A DNA stretch of 64,000 nucleotides, taken from NCBI GenBank assembly GCA_022410635.1, contig JAJVDF010000365.1, forward strand, positions 406,684 to 470,683, given 5' to 3'. Source of the stretch: Tretioscincus oriximinensis. Taxonomy: Eukaryota > Chordata > Lepidosauria > Squamata > Gymnophthalmidae. Of this stretch, positions 34,017-44,010 are shown in pieces. Every line of letters begins with the position of its first letter. The stretch's first letter is position 1. The notes under the pieces are model-generated. The model was given only the letters and a program-made list of their open reading frames with translations, was not told where the DNA came from and ran no database searches. The position numbers were made by a program, and so were the translations under genes.

Positions 34017-34190
34017 GGCTACCAGATAAAATCCAAAATAGAAGTTTACACCTTTAATTGGTGTGAATAGGCAGTTTTCTTCTCAGGTGCAGCAAGCATT
34101 CAAAGCTGCACCTGCTAAAAATTGCTCTCTTCCGTATCCATTAAAAGTGTAAATTTCTACCCTGGATTTTTATCTGCTAACCCTAGACCA
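34017..34190. mobile_element. Palindromic MITE, copy 2
   Basis: It starts ggctaccagataaaatccaaaatagaagtttacacctttaat and ends attaaaagtgtaaatttctaccctggatttttatctgctaaccc. The ends are complementary over about 40 bp. Confidence 0.7.
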
Positions 34191-34495
34191 ATAATAACTT
34201 GGATCAGGGCTATATTAAGAGCCCTCTAGTGGTAGACCATATGAATCAGTACTACAGTACATATTAATCAACGCTGTCTCTTCCAGATTAAATAGTAGTG
34301 AATCCATTGTAGTCTGGATCTGAGCAAACATAGGTGAAACTGCAAGAGACACGATTAGCATTGTAGCATGAATTGCCTTACTCCCAATGCTATCTAACCT
34401 GCTTAACGCAACTAATCTAGATCAAGCAAATTCGATTTTAGTATTATACATTTAGCATGATAAAGGGCTTGAGAACCACACAGAACCACCACTAA
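34191..34495. other. Unassigned sequence
   Basis: No supported feature. Confidence 0.3.
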
Positions 34496-34499
34496 ACCA

Positions 34500-35489
34500 C
34501 TTCTGATCTCTTTTTGTTTTTATTAAGTGGAAGTAGCCAAGTTTGCTGACGACACTAAACTGTTCAGGGTAGTGAAAACTGAAAATGATTGTAAGGCACT
34601 CCAGAGTGATCTACTGAAATTGGGTGAGTGGGCATCAAAGTGGCAAATGCACTTCAATTTAAGCAAGGGCAAGATTATGCATATTGGGGCAAAGAACCCC
34701 AACTACTCCTACCACCTGATGGGAACCAAGCTTTCTGTGACCGAGCAAGAAAAGGATCTTGGGGTGTTGGTGGACAATTCAATGAAAATGTCAACCCAGT
34801 GTGCAGCAGCAGCAAAAAAGGCAAATTCCATGTTGGGGATAATTAGGAAAGGAATCGAAAACAAGTCAGCAAATGTTGTTTTGCCTCTTTATAAGGTGCA
34901 GAAAAGGGCAACAAAAATGATCAAGGGTCTGGAGCACCTCCCTTACGAAGCAAGGCTGCAACGTCTGGGCCTCTTCAGCCTTGAAAGGAGACGTTTGAGG
35001 GGTGATCTGATTGAAGTGTACAAAATCATGCATGGGATCGACAGGGTGAACAGAGAAAAAATGTTTTCTCTATCACACAACACTAGGACCAGGGGGCCCT
35101 CCTTAAAACTGTTGGATAGAAAAGAGAACAGACAAAGGAAAGTATTTTTTCACCCAGAGGGTCATCGGCCTGTGGAATTTACTTCCTGAAGAGGTGGTGG
35201 TAGTTAACAGCCTGGATAGCTTCAAGACAGGACTAGACAGGTTTATGGACACCAAGGGTATAAATGGGTACTGGGATGGATGTCTGGATGCTGCCTCCGG
35301 AATGGAGCAACAGGCAGGACTCCTGAAATACCATTTGCAGGGAGTCATGAACAGGAGCATATTTTGCTTTCCTCTAATCAGACTGCCCAGGTGCATCTGG
35401 TGGGCCTCTGTGTGACACAGAATGCTGGACTTGATGGGCTGTGGCCTGATCCAGTATGGCTCTTCTTAGGTTCTTATGATACATCCCAA
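34500..35489 (+). pseudogene. CR1-like LINE, RT C-terminal part and 3' UTR
   Basis: The open frame at 34527-35189 starts at V-A-K-F-A-D-D-T, so the catalytic F-A-D-D box is intact. It continues W-Q-M-x-F-N, D-L-G-V-L-V-D, and jumps from L-P-L-Y-K to V-Q-K-R-A-T-K-M-I: about 30 residues usually found between (the L-E-Y-C-x-Q-x-W block) are missing. It then runs to N-T-R-T-R-G-P-S-L-K-L-L before decay. The 3' end is at gttcttatg (35480-35488). Heavily 5'-truncated. Confidence 0.85.
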
Positions 35490-35885
35490 CTTCTCTCTTT
35501 AATGTGAATGTTAGATGTGCAATACTGTTAAAACAGTAAGACAAGACTGGATGCAACAATGTCACGTTATTCTGCTACAGCTGCATATTCTGGAATAAAG
35601 CACTCTTGACAATACGATATGCTGGAATATCAAATTATGATGAAATAAAATATGTAGGGTCATTCTTTCTGTCTTCTGAGCTTCGAGCGCCACCTAATGG
35701 TTACTTTACAGAACTGACGCCAACAAAATTATATTTTTATTAGTTTGGGAGCGTAATATTTATTTTTGTTTTAGGTGTTGGGATATTTAAAATTTTATTT
35801 CCAGGCAGCAACAGACATCAATGCTATATAACATTCTAAGGCAGGAGTAAAAGAAAATTGCAAAAATTTATTCCATTCAAATCAC
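35490..35885. other. Unassigned sequence
   Basis: No supported feature. Confidence 0.3.
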
Positions 35886-36262
35886 ACAGTGGTATAATGG
35901 TTAAGAAATGGCCTTTTACTTGAGTGACCTGTTCTTGAAACCCTGTGTCAGTCATGATGAGGGGTGAGCGCCCTCTACTGGCTTCAGCTCTAGCCAAGCC
36001 AGCTATTTGAAAGCACTTTGCAATTAGACAGATAAATCACAGTGCAGTGGGGAAGACAGAAAAATAGCTTGTAATCTGCTTTGAGTCCCTTCAGGTGAGA
36101 AAAGCAGGGTAAAAAATGCCCAGTTTTTCTTCTTCTACTTCTCCTTCTGATCTACAGGGGAGGCCTTCTTCTTCTTCTCCTCCTCCTCCTTCTCCTTCTT
36201 CTTCTCCTCCTCCTCCTCCTTCTCCTTCTTCTTCTTCGACTTCTCCTTCTTCTTCTTGCCAA
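35886..36262 (+). mobile_element. tRNA-derived SINE with expanded TTC/TCC tail
   Basis: Head acagtggtataatggttaag (box A), gttcttgaaaccctg (box B region), body gagcgccctctactggcttcagctctagccaagcc, tail gagaaaagcagggtaaaaaatgcccag, then pyrimidine triplets to 36262. Confidence 0.75.
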
Positions 36263-36399
36263 AATGTAAGCAAATCTATTGTAAGCCTAAGAAATTATCA
36301 GTATACAGTTTAGGGGGGTTGCAAGTTATTGTGTGAAATAAGAATATTATTATTATTGTTGTTATTGTTATTAATACAATAAAACCACATTTATTTATA

Positions 36400-36580
36400 A
36401 CACCCCTTTCACTAAAGGCTTTTGTTGCTTTCTTCACAACAGACCCCCTGTGAAGAGGTGGGACTGAGTGTGTTCTGAAGAACTATGACTGGCCCAAGGT
36501 CACTCAGCTGGCTTCATGGAGGAGTGTGGAATTGAACCAAGTGACTACCAGATAGGAACTAATTTGATATTAAGATGTTG
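36400..36580 (-). mobile_element. tRNA-derived SINE, 5' two-thirds
   Basis: gtggaattgaaccaagtgactaccagatagg is the inverted box B and head; ctatgactggcccaaggtcactcagctgg is the body. Confidence 0.7.
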
Positions 36581-36631
36581 GTTCTAGATGGCATACAAAC
36601 AGTTTAGATTTTAATTTACAGATGAAATATA

Positions 36632-36660
36632 GGAGGATGAGGATGAGGATGAGGATGAGG

Positions 36661-36725
<65 letters not shown>
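36632..36725. repeat. (GGATGA)n then (ATT)n microsatellites
   Basis: Hexamer aggatg units are followed directly by about 22 ATT triplets. Confidence 0.95.
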
Positions 36726-36726
<1 letters not shown>

Positions 36727-36837
36727 ACATAATAGTCCTGTTGATTCTAAGTATCTCAATATGCAGAAGAAGGTAAAAACCTTTACTTGCTCTCTACTCC
36801 CCACTCTCTCCAAACTGGAAACAGTGTAGTTAGGCAT

Positions 36838-37165
36838 TGAGCACAGGAAGATTTCACTCTACAATACCCAGCTTTACAAGGCAACTTTTTTACAAACACT
36901 CAGCTATGGGCAGTTCTCCTAAAGCTGCGCTAGCAAAAAATTGGTCCAAATTAGTCAGGATATACCTGTCTAAGTACACCTGTACACCTATCCTACATGA
37001 ATTTGTCTTATGCTGCCCTAAAGTTATCCAGGCTGCTAGATCCTGGCCCCTCTTCTGGTAGTAAACTCCATAAACCATTGAACATCTGGGTGAAAAGGTA
37101 GTTCCCCCTGTAAGTCCTAACTCTCTTGCCCATCAGCTTCATAGCTACTCCCTGGTTCTAGTGTT
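36838..37165 (-). mobile_element. Degraded CR1-like fragment
   Basis: ggctgctagatcctggcccctcttctggtagtaaactccataaaccattgaacatctgggtgaaaaggta and ctcttgcccatcagcttcatagctactccctggttctagtgttgtac match the inverted CR1 ORF2 end. Confidence 0.55.
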
Positions 37166-37202
37166 GTACAAAAGTGAAGAAAAAAAAGATTCTCGCTGAA
37201 TT

Positions 37203-37702
37203 TTAGATAGAAGTGTGTATAGATAGATAGGAAAATATACAAAGAGACGGATAATGGATGGATGGTATAGGTATAGGTAGATAGATGGATAGAAGATGAC
37301 ATACGTACGTACGTACGTACGTACGTACATACATACATACGTACGTACGTACTTACATACATACGTACGTACGTATGTATGTAAGTACGTACGTACGTAT
37401 GTATGTATGTAAGTACGTACGTACGTATGTATGTAAGTACGTACGTACGTATGTATGTATGTAAGTACGTACGTACGTATGTATGTATGTACGTACGTAC
37501 GTACATACGTATGTCATCTTCTACGTACATACATACATACATACATACATACATACATACATACATACATACATACATACATACATACATACATACATAC
37601 ATACATACATACATACATACATTGAGACAGACATACATACATACATTGAGACAGACATACATACATACATACATACATTGAGACAGACATACATACATAC
37701 AA
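37203..37702. repeat. Tetranucleotide array with foldback structure
   Basis: GATA-like units (37210-37290) are followed by GTAC/GTAT/ATAC units (37300-37510) and (ATAC)n with ATTGAGACAG spacers (37525-37702). The ends agaagatgac (37291-37300) and gtcatcttct (37513-37522) are inverted copies, so the GTAC block is a ~230-bp foldback. Confidence 0.95.
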
Positions 37703-37807
37703 ATATTGTGAATATCAGTCAAGATATAGGCAGTTTCATGGAGAAAATTAACCTCACCAGTTACTCAGATCCTTGTACAGAATAAGGGCAATCACGCAGA
37801 TAAATCA

Positions 37808-37955
37808 ATGGGTTACCAGATAAAACCCAGTTTTGCTGGCCTTTAATAGCTATAAAAAAAAGGAATTTTCACCAGGTGAAGCCTGAGAAGGAAACTACTT
37901 TTTCACATCCATTAAAGATGTAAACTTCTATCCTGGATTTTATCTGTAAGCCCAA
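37808..37955. mobile_element. Palindromic MITE, copy 3
   Basis: It starts gggttaccagataaaacccag and ends ccattaaagatgtaaacttctatcctggattttatctgtaagccc. Confidence 0.7.
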
Positions 37956-38435
37956 ATATCAGACTTCCCAAAACAACAAATAATTCAGTTAATATGCCTG
38001 AATATTTTTAACTTTCCAGGCCAGGCTATTCTTCTGGTATTCCCAGATCTCCATTCAAAGGCTACCAAGGCCTGATCCTGCCTGGCTTTAGAGATCTGAC
38101 GAATGGCATATTCTGAGATGCCACTGAGTCATGTTCCAATCCTGTGTCTATTCAAGTGTCAAGGAACACTTGACTATTATTTGCTTCTGCCTCTAACAAT
38201 ATCTTATCCTTCTTCCAATAAAATCCATTAACTGGTTTGATTCTGTCAATCTTCTCCACTTTCCAACATCTTCTCCTCTTTCTGTTCCACTCAGCTTTGT
38301 CTCCTATCTTGTCTCTTACTGCTGCTATTGCTGTTGGGTTGGGTAACACCAAGTTTTGACTGATTCAGAATTGACTGCATGGGCACCTCTATGCTTTTTG
38401 AAACTGGGGGCCAATTGACAATCCTCTTATATAGA
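37956..38435. other. Unassigned sequence
   Basis: No supported feature. 38152-38352 is open on the minus strand without known motifs. Confidence 0.3.
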
Positions 38436-38439
38436 TAGA

Positions 38440-39100
38440 TTCCCATAGCCACCATCCTGTAAGCAGAAAAAATGTTTCCTGTGGGCAGGACCGGATACAG
38501 ATTGGAAGAGGCTTCCTTCTTTCCAGGGCTAGCTGCAGTGCAAGTTGGGAACTGTAGTCTGCAAGGCAAGGACCTCTGTAGGCTGGGTAGAAGAGGCTGC
38601 ACACTGCTTGGACTGCACTTCCCATCATGCCCCACTTCCAGCACAATAACATCTCCATTGCAGAGAGTCATAAACAGGAGCATATTTTGCTTTCCTCTGT
38701 TCAGACTGCCCAGGTGCATCTGGTGGGCCTCTGTGTGACACAGAATGCTGGACTTGATGGGCTGTGGCCTGATCCAGTATGGCTCTTCTTACGTTCTTAT
38801 GTTCCATTTCACTTTTTTATATTTGGGCTGCTACTGCTACTACTTATCTCCTCTCCATTAATTTTATTTACCATTTTTCCATACCTTCATAGTTCTTTTC
38901 ATTGGTTCTTTCCAAGATCTATAAGCCCTTATTATCCATTTTTAACATATTATCTCTGATTCTAATATTCCATTCATCTGCTTTTTCAATTCTGCCCATA
39001 CAGGCAGAAACACAACTAATAACCATTAAACAGGAAACAGAAATTCTGTCAGGAAGTGGAGAAACAGGAAGCTGGCATTGTTACAGTTTGCATCAGGAAC
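38440..39100 (+). repeat. Interspersed repeat of the 57415-57785 family, split by CR1
   Basis: 38460-38650 (gcagaaaaaatgtttcctgtggg ... aactgtagtctgcaaggc ... ccagcacaataaca) and 38808-39095 (cacttttttatatttgggctgctactgctac ... ggaaacagaaattctgtcagg) are the two halves of one copy. Confidence 0.65.
38655..38805 (+). mobile_element. CR1-like 3' end inserted in the repeat above
   Basis: It runs from gcagagagtcataaacagg to ttcttacgttcttatgttcc, a short 5'-truncated copy. Confidence 0.8.
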
Positions 39101-39109
39101 CACGTCTAT

Positions 39110-40105
39110 AACTGAGAAATAGGCAAATGAGAAACATGGTTTCCTTTACAGGACTTTGGCTCCCATCTCTTGCCCCTTTTACAAGGGGTGCCGTAGCTCA
39201 GCATAACCTTTGCAAAAACAGCAACAAATCCAATAGATAGAAATACACAAAAGGATTAGCAGAGTAACACCTGCTCCATTTCCACACCTCACTCATCCTC
39301 ATGAAAAGAGCTTTATATAATGCTACGAAGTTCCCATGAACATGTTGACAAGGAAGCTGTTCTTGGAAGTCAACCTCATCAAAACCTTATTATCGTTGGC
39401 ACAGTCAACTTGTGTAGCTAGTTTCGTTGGCTTGAGAGAAAAGAAAGGGAAATTCACAGGGAAAATGACCTCAGGGTGTGACCACACAGAGCTTTTGAGG
39501 GGCACACATTTTCAAAGAATTGCTTCAGAAAGAATAGGCATCTAAAAGCTTTTCTGGAAGAGCTTCACAGATGTCCTACCGCCCTGGCCTAGCAGAACGC
39601 CTACGAGAATCCTCCTCATGCACACGATGTTCAAGAAAGGGGGTACGATAGGTGAGGAAGAAGGTGCAGAATAGGGCCACAAGAGCAATAAAAAGCAAAT
39701 GTAGGATATGGTCATCATAATAACGACTGATTTAAAAAATGTTTGTAGTAGAGAATAAATTCAAGAAGCCATTTACCTGATATTACGCATCGGCCCATAT
39801 TTACACCCATTATAAGGCTGTCTTAGATCTAGTCCGTATATTACATTTGTATCGTTTTAAACACAGTCATCATTCAAACAAGACTCCCAGATCATGTATT
39901 GCAGGAGGGTGTTTTCCCAGCGCATTTTTTCCACATGACTGAAAGGCCACCACAGCCATCAGCATTTTGTTTTCTTAATAATTTCTTCTTTTCTTTGCAT
40001 TTCTGTTTACTTGACAAACCTGATTTTTTCTTAATCATGGCATCCTTCTCTACAGTCTCCTGTTCATTTGCTGACGGGGTGTCATCAACCTCAGTTTCTT
40101 CATCC
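39110..40105. other. Unassigned sequence
   Basis: No gene recognised. Open frames at 39336-39545 (plus) and 39892-40218 (minus) show no known domain; the latter overlaps the foldback element. Confidence 0.3.
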
Positions 40106-40114
40106 ACTGAAGAT

Positions 40115-40681
40115 AGGGCTGCCATATTTTGGCAGCCCAAAACCGGGACGGGGGTAGGGTGGGGGTGCGTGCACGGGCGTGCACACGCGCACACGGACGC
40201 TTGTAGTGAGACGGGCACAACCTCTCTTCTGCCTGTCTCACCACAAGCGTCCGTGTGTGCATGTGCGTAGTTGCTCCAATGCTGGAGGTGGGTTTTCGCG
40301 CGCCTTCTAGCACCAACTCGCCTCTAGCGGAGGAAAAATGCCTGGGTTTGTGACAGGAGAACAGAGCTGTCCTCCTGTCACAAACCCAGGCGTTTTTCCT
40401 TTGCTGGAGGCGAGTTGGCGCGCTTTGTGAAGCCCCGCCTCCAACACTGGAGCAGCTACGGCACCCTCCAAGGTTCCTTCCAGGACCCCGGAAAGCGTTG
40501 CCGGGCTGCAGCCATCAGCTCTGACCGCTGCTTTGCCTTTAAAATCCTGCATTTTTACATTCCCTGATGCAGCATTGAGGAATGTAAAAAGTCGGGATTT
40601 TAACTTAAAACCCGGAGGGGACTATATTTTAGTCCCCCAAACCGGGATTGTCCCGCTTTCCCGGGACGTATGGCAACCTTA
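40115..40681. mobile_element. hAT-like non-autonomous element with several internal hairpins
   Basis: The ends agggctgccata and tatggcaacctt are inverted repeats with cccaaaaccgggac / ttcccgggac just inside. The element is flanked by direct repeats actgaagat (40106-40114 and 40682-40690). Inside are two more palindromes: 40193-40260 (acacggacgcttgt / acaagcgtccgtgt) and about 40312-40425 (tgcctgggtttgtgacagga / tcctgtcacaaacccaggcg). CpG-rich, no transposase. Confidence 0.75.
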
Positions 40682-40696
40682 ACTGAAGATCTTGTT

Positions 40697-41430
40697 TGTG
40701 GCATCCTCCATTTTAAAGGTTTGTATTTCTTTTATAAACTTACCAGATATCCCAGAGGGAGGGGGGAAGAGCAGGCCTGGGCAGGGGCGGGGCTTCCTGA
40801 ATCCCTGTTTGGGAGGGGGCGTGGCTGGAGGAGCCAGCCAATGGGGCTTCGAGTAGCCGGCTGGTCACCATATAAAAGGGAAGCTGACCAGGGCTAGAGG
40901 CCTTTCTGTCGGAGAGACTTGTGGTGTAGCAAGTGGACAGAGGGGTCCGCTTCTGATCTGCCTCAGAGGGAGGGGGTGGAAGTGTCTGGTGGCCTGAAAG
41001 AGCCAAAGTTGAGGCTTGACTTGGGGCTAAAACAAATAAATAGACATCCTGCCTGTCGCTTTAAGTTCTGGAAACTAATGTTGCTCTTGCTTGGAGTTTG
41101 AGCTTGAGTCAGGCTTACTTTATAAAAGCCGAGGCTTTATTCTTCTTCTCTTCTTTCTATTTCTTATTTGTTAACAATAAACTTGTTATTTGTTTCAATT
41201 CAAATATCTCTTTCTTTTGTTTCTGTAACAACACTAAATAAGCAGCTACTGGTGGGGGCTGGGAATAAAGCCCCATCACTGAGGTAAACGCAGAGGCCTT
41301 GTGTAGGCCTGAGGATATGACTGTGGCTCCAAGCAGCCGTGGGTGCTGCCTTGGGCAACAGGGGGATGTTGTGGCACCCCTAGCTGGGAGGTTCATCTAA
41401 TCGTGGGGCCCTCAAGTAGGGGTCGCCACA
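40697..41430 (+). mobile_element. Solo LTR, endogenous retrovirus-like, copy 2 (complete)
   Basis: A 734-bp LTR with TGTGGC...GCCACA termini and near-identical 5-bp flanks (ttgtt 40692-40696; ctgtt 41431-41435). The GC box, CCAAT box (gccaatgggg), TATA-like atataaaaggg at about 40870 and AATAAA (about 41176) are in the expected order. It differs from copy 1 by a 24-bp insertion at about 41041. It sits 6 bp beyond the hAT-like element's target repeat. Confidence 0.85.
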
Positions 41431-41444
41431 CTGTTCTCTGCCAC

Positions 41445-42520
41445 ACAAGGGGCCTGGAGCACACACACCCCTTGTGAAATCAGGCTGTAATGTCTGGGCT
41501 TCTTCAGTCTCGAAAGACAGCATTTAAGAGGTGATCTGATTGACATAACATCATGCAAGGGATAGATAAGGTGAATAGAGAAAAAAAAATCTGTCACATA
41601 ACACTAGGACTTGGGAGCATTCCTTCACATTGATAAGCAGAAGAGTTAGGACAGACAAGGGAAAGTATTTTTTCACTCAGAAGGTCAGTAGTCTATGAAA
41701 TTTACTTCCAGAAGTGGTAGTGGTAGCTAGCAGCCTGGACAGCTTTAAGACAGGATTAGACAAGTTCATGGACACCAAGGGTATAAATAGCAACTAGTAT
41801 AGATCTCTTGATACTGCATCCAAGAAGGAGCAACAGGCAAGATTCCTGAAGTACCATTTGCAGGGAGTTGAGAACAGGTGAGTTTGTTGCCTTCTTCTGC
41901 TTGAGGCTGCCCAGGTGAAACAGAATGTTGGACTAGATAAGTTCCAGTTCAATTCAACAGGCCTCCTTTTATGTTCATTTGACATATGATAAAATGTACC
42001 AAAATTTATGTCACACTGGATCCCCATGTGAGGCCTGAGTAGGGTCTCAGTGAGCCCGGTGTTTTCCTAGCCCTGTGTGAGAATTTGGCACTTGGAGTAT
42101 GAGAATCACGCATTGAGTTCTAGAAATAAATTCCACAGACCAGTGACCCTCTGAGTCAAAAAATACTTTTATTGGTCTGTGGAATTTACTTCCAGAAGAG
42201 ATGGTGGTAACTAGTAGCCTGTACACTGATGGCGCTTTATAAACAAATATAAATAATAAGTATAAGTATGAGTATGGGTATGGTATGGGTAGAAGAAGAA
42301 GAAGAAGAACAAGAACAACAAGAAGAAGAAGAACAAGAAGAAGGAGGAGGAGGAGGAGGAGGAGGAGGCAAGGGCGAGGGCGACGGCGAAAGGATTAGTT
42401 CATGGAAGGGTATAAATAACTACTAGGATGGATCTCTTGATACTGCCTCTGGTGAGCCTCTGTGTGAGACAGGGAGTAGATGGACTCTGTCCTTCTCTTA
42501 CATTCTTATATCTGTCCTAA
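41445..42520 (+). mobile_element. Two or three CR1-like 3' fragments and a (GAA/GGA)n tract
   Basis: 41445-41985 is a degraded CR1 tail (gaaatcaggctgtaatgtctgggcttcttcag; 3' UTR to 41975). 42125-42265 (ggtctgtggaatttacttccagaagagatggtgg) and 42400-42520 are further pieces. 42285-42380 is a purine triplet tract. Confidence 0.7.
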
Positions 42521-42524
42521 CCCT

Positions 42525-42825
42525 TCTGCCCATCAGCTTCAAGGAATAACCCCTGGTTGTATTGACACTTCAAAATGGACAAGAGATTTTACATGTCAGA
42601 ACAAATAGAATTTGAAATATTTAGTGGCATTATTTATTGCACTGGGGGTTATAGCACTAGAGAAGACGGGAAGATGGAATGGAACCAAGATAAAAATTGC
42701 ATTATGTGGAATGCGGATCGGGAGAACATCAAGGTAAAATTGCGTAATGTCTTCCACTGCAAAGTTATTAAGTTAAGATTATAAGCACGAGAGATAAGGT
42801 TTTGTGTACACGGAGACATCACATT
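42525..42825. other. Unassigned sequence
   Basis: A 69-codon plus-strand frame (42575-42784) has no recognisable motif. Confidence 0.3.
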
Positions 42826-42829
42826 GCAG

Positions 42830-43420
42830 GGGTTCTGCTCTTATCTCCAAGGCCAATACCAGAGAGTATCGTCACCCTGGGAGCTCACTTGTGGAGTTCC
42901 TCAAGGGTTGATCTTATCTCACATGGTGTTCTACATCTCTATGAAGCTGCTAGGAGAGGTCATCAGGAGATTTGGATGACCCCCAGATCTACCTCTCTGT
43001 TCCATCTAAATCAGAAGAGGTGTTTGACAGGTGCCTGGAGGCAGTGATGGACTGGATGGGGGGCAATAAATTAAAGCTGAATCCAGAAGCGCTGTTTGTC
43101 ACAGCATCATGAGTCCATTAAGGTGAGAGGTGCCCTATCTTCAATGGGGTGGAATTGCCCTATAATGGACACACTTGAAATCTGGAGGTCCTTCTGCATC
43201 CTCCGCTGACACTTGAAGATCAGATGGAGGTGGTGGCCAGGCGTGCAGGAAGACCCTCCTGGTTATACCACCCTTCTCAACAGCAAAAGGAATGAGAACC
43301 CGAGGTGACTGCCCCCGTGACTATGGAATAGTCTCCCCCTTGAGGTGCATTAGTCACCATTACTGTATTCTTTTAAAACTTGTTTGAAAACACACCTCTT
43401 TAAGATGGCCGTTGGTTGCA
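42830..43420 (+). pseudogene. L2-like LINE RT remnant
   Basis: gtggagttcctcaagggttga (VPQG-like), a degenerate D-D box (atttggatgacccccagatc), tggactggatggggggcaataaattaaagctgaatccagaa (W-x-x-x-N-K-L-K-L-N-P), and the A-P-x-L-W tail (gactatggaatagtctcccccttgagg). Several deletions. Confidence 0.65.
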
Positions 43421-43424
43421 TGTG

Positions 43425-43545
43425 GCTTTGTGAATGATGCATGGCAAAAGCGCTCCCCTTGTGGATTACAGAGGAACTGCATGCACCCAGCACAAAGCCA
43501 CACAGCTTTCACTCCCGTTTTTTTCCCCTCGTGAGAAAACTTACT
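43425..43545 (-). repeat. Single unit of the gtggattataggggaact-family repeat
   Basis: tgtggctttgtgaatgatgcatggcaaaagcgctccccttgtggattacagaggaactgcatgcacccag, 300 bp upstream of the CXCL17-like TATA box. Confidence 0.6.
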
Positions 43546-43863
43546 TGGCTGCAGAATTGGTCATGGATGAACGATCAAATAACAACAATTATTTTAGGGA
43601 CATTGTACAAGCCAGAAGCCCATCACTCCAGGAAATAATAAATTCCCTTCTCTGTTTGAACTTGACAAACATTTCCTAATTCACACTGCACCTTTTCCCT
43701 CATTGGGCAAATCGCATTCTTGCCAGTATCAAGGACACAGGAGTCACATTTCAGGTTCTTGTGCTTCGTTAAACTCTCCAAATTGTTTGTTTAGTTTTTA
43801 TCAAAAAGGCAAGAAAGAAAAAGAAAGTATTCTTACGGGAAAGAGTTTCTGTGCAATGACATA
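43546..43863. other. Immediate 5' flank of the CXCL17-like gene
   Basis: Largely repeat-free sequence, so the likely place for upstream control sites. I see nothing decisive beyond the core promoter. Confidence 0.4.
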
Positions 43864-43937
43864 GGGGATTATCCGGGAGGAAAATTCTTCCTTATAAAAG
43901 GTGCAGACCAGGGAAGTTCACACTTCTGGACGCTGCA
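43864..43937 (+). promoter_or_regulatory. CXCL17-like core promoter with TATA box and very short leader
   Basis: TATAAAAG lies at 43893-43900, 38 bp before the ATG, so a start site about 30 bp downstream leaves a leader of only some 10-20 nt. GGGATTATCC at 43865-43874 is a near-match to an NF-kB site, one position off the usual pyrimidine half. GTGCAAT at 43851-43857 resembles a C/EBP half-site. The TATA box is clear; the factor sites are weak and untested. Confidence 0.65.
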
Positions 43938-44010
43938 ATGGACCGTTTTTCAGTCTTGACTCTTCTGCTCCTATTCTTGGGCACCCTGTGTTGTTTGGCC
44001 AAGGAGAAAG
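43938..44010 (+). CDS. CXCL17: CXCL17-like exon 1: signal peptide
   Basis: This is 73 nt, starting at the first ATG after the TATA box and ending in a phase-1 donor (AAAG|GTGAGA). It encodes 24 residues with a Leu-rich hydrophobic core and small residues (CCLA) suited to signal peptidase, then KEK. The start is chosen because it is the only ATG giving a signal peptide that joins in frame to exon 2. Confidence 0.88.

Noticed and set aside
37117..37722. A 201-codon repetitive protein (M-Y-V-C-type repeats)
   Set aside because: Translation of a tetranucleotide microsatellite, open by lack of stops in the repeat.
24478..41430. A full provirus bounded by the two LTRs
   Set aside because: No viral coding remnants or primer-binding context were seen between, and the flanking bases of the two LTRs differ.
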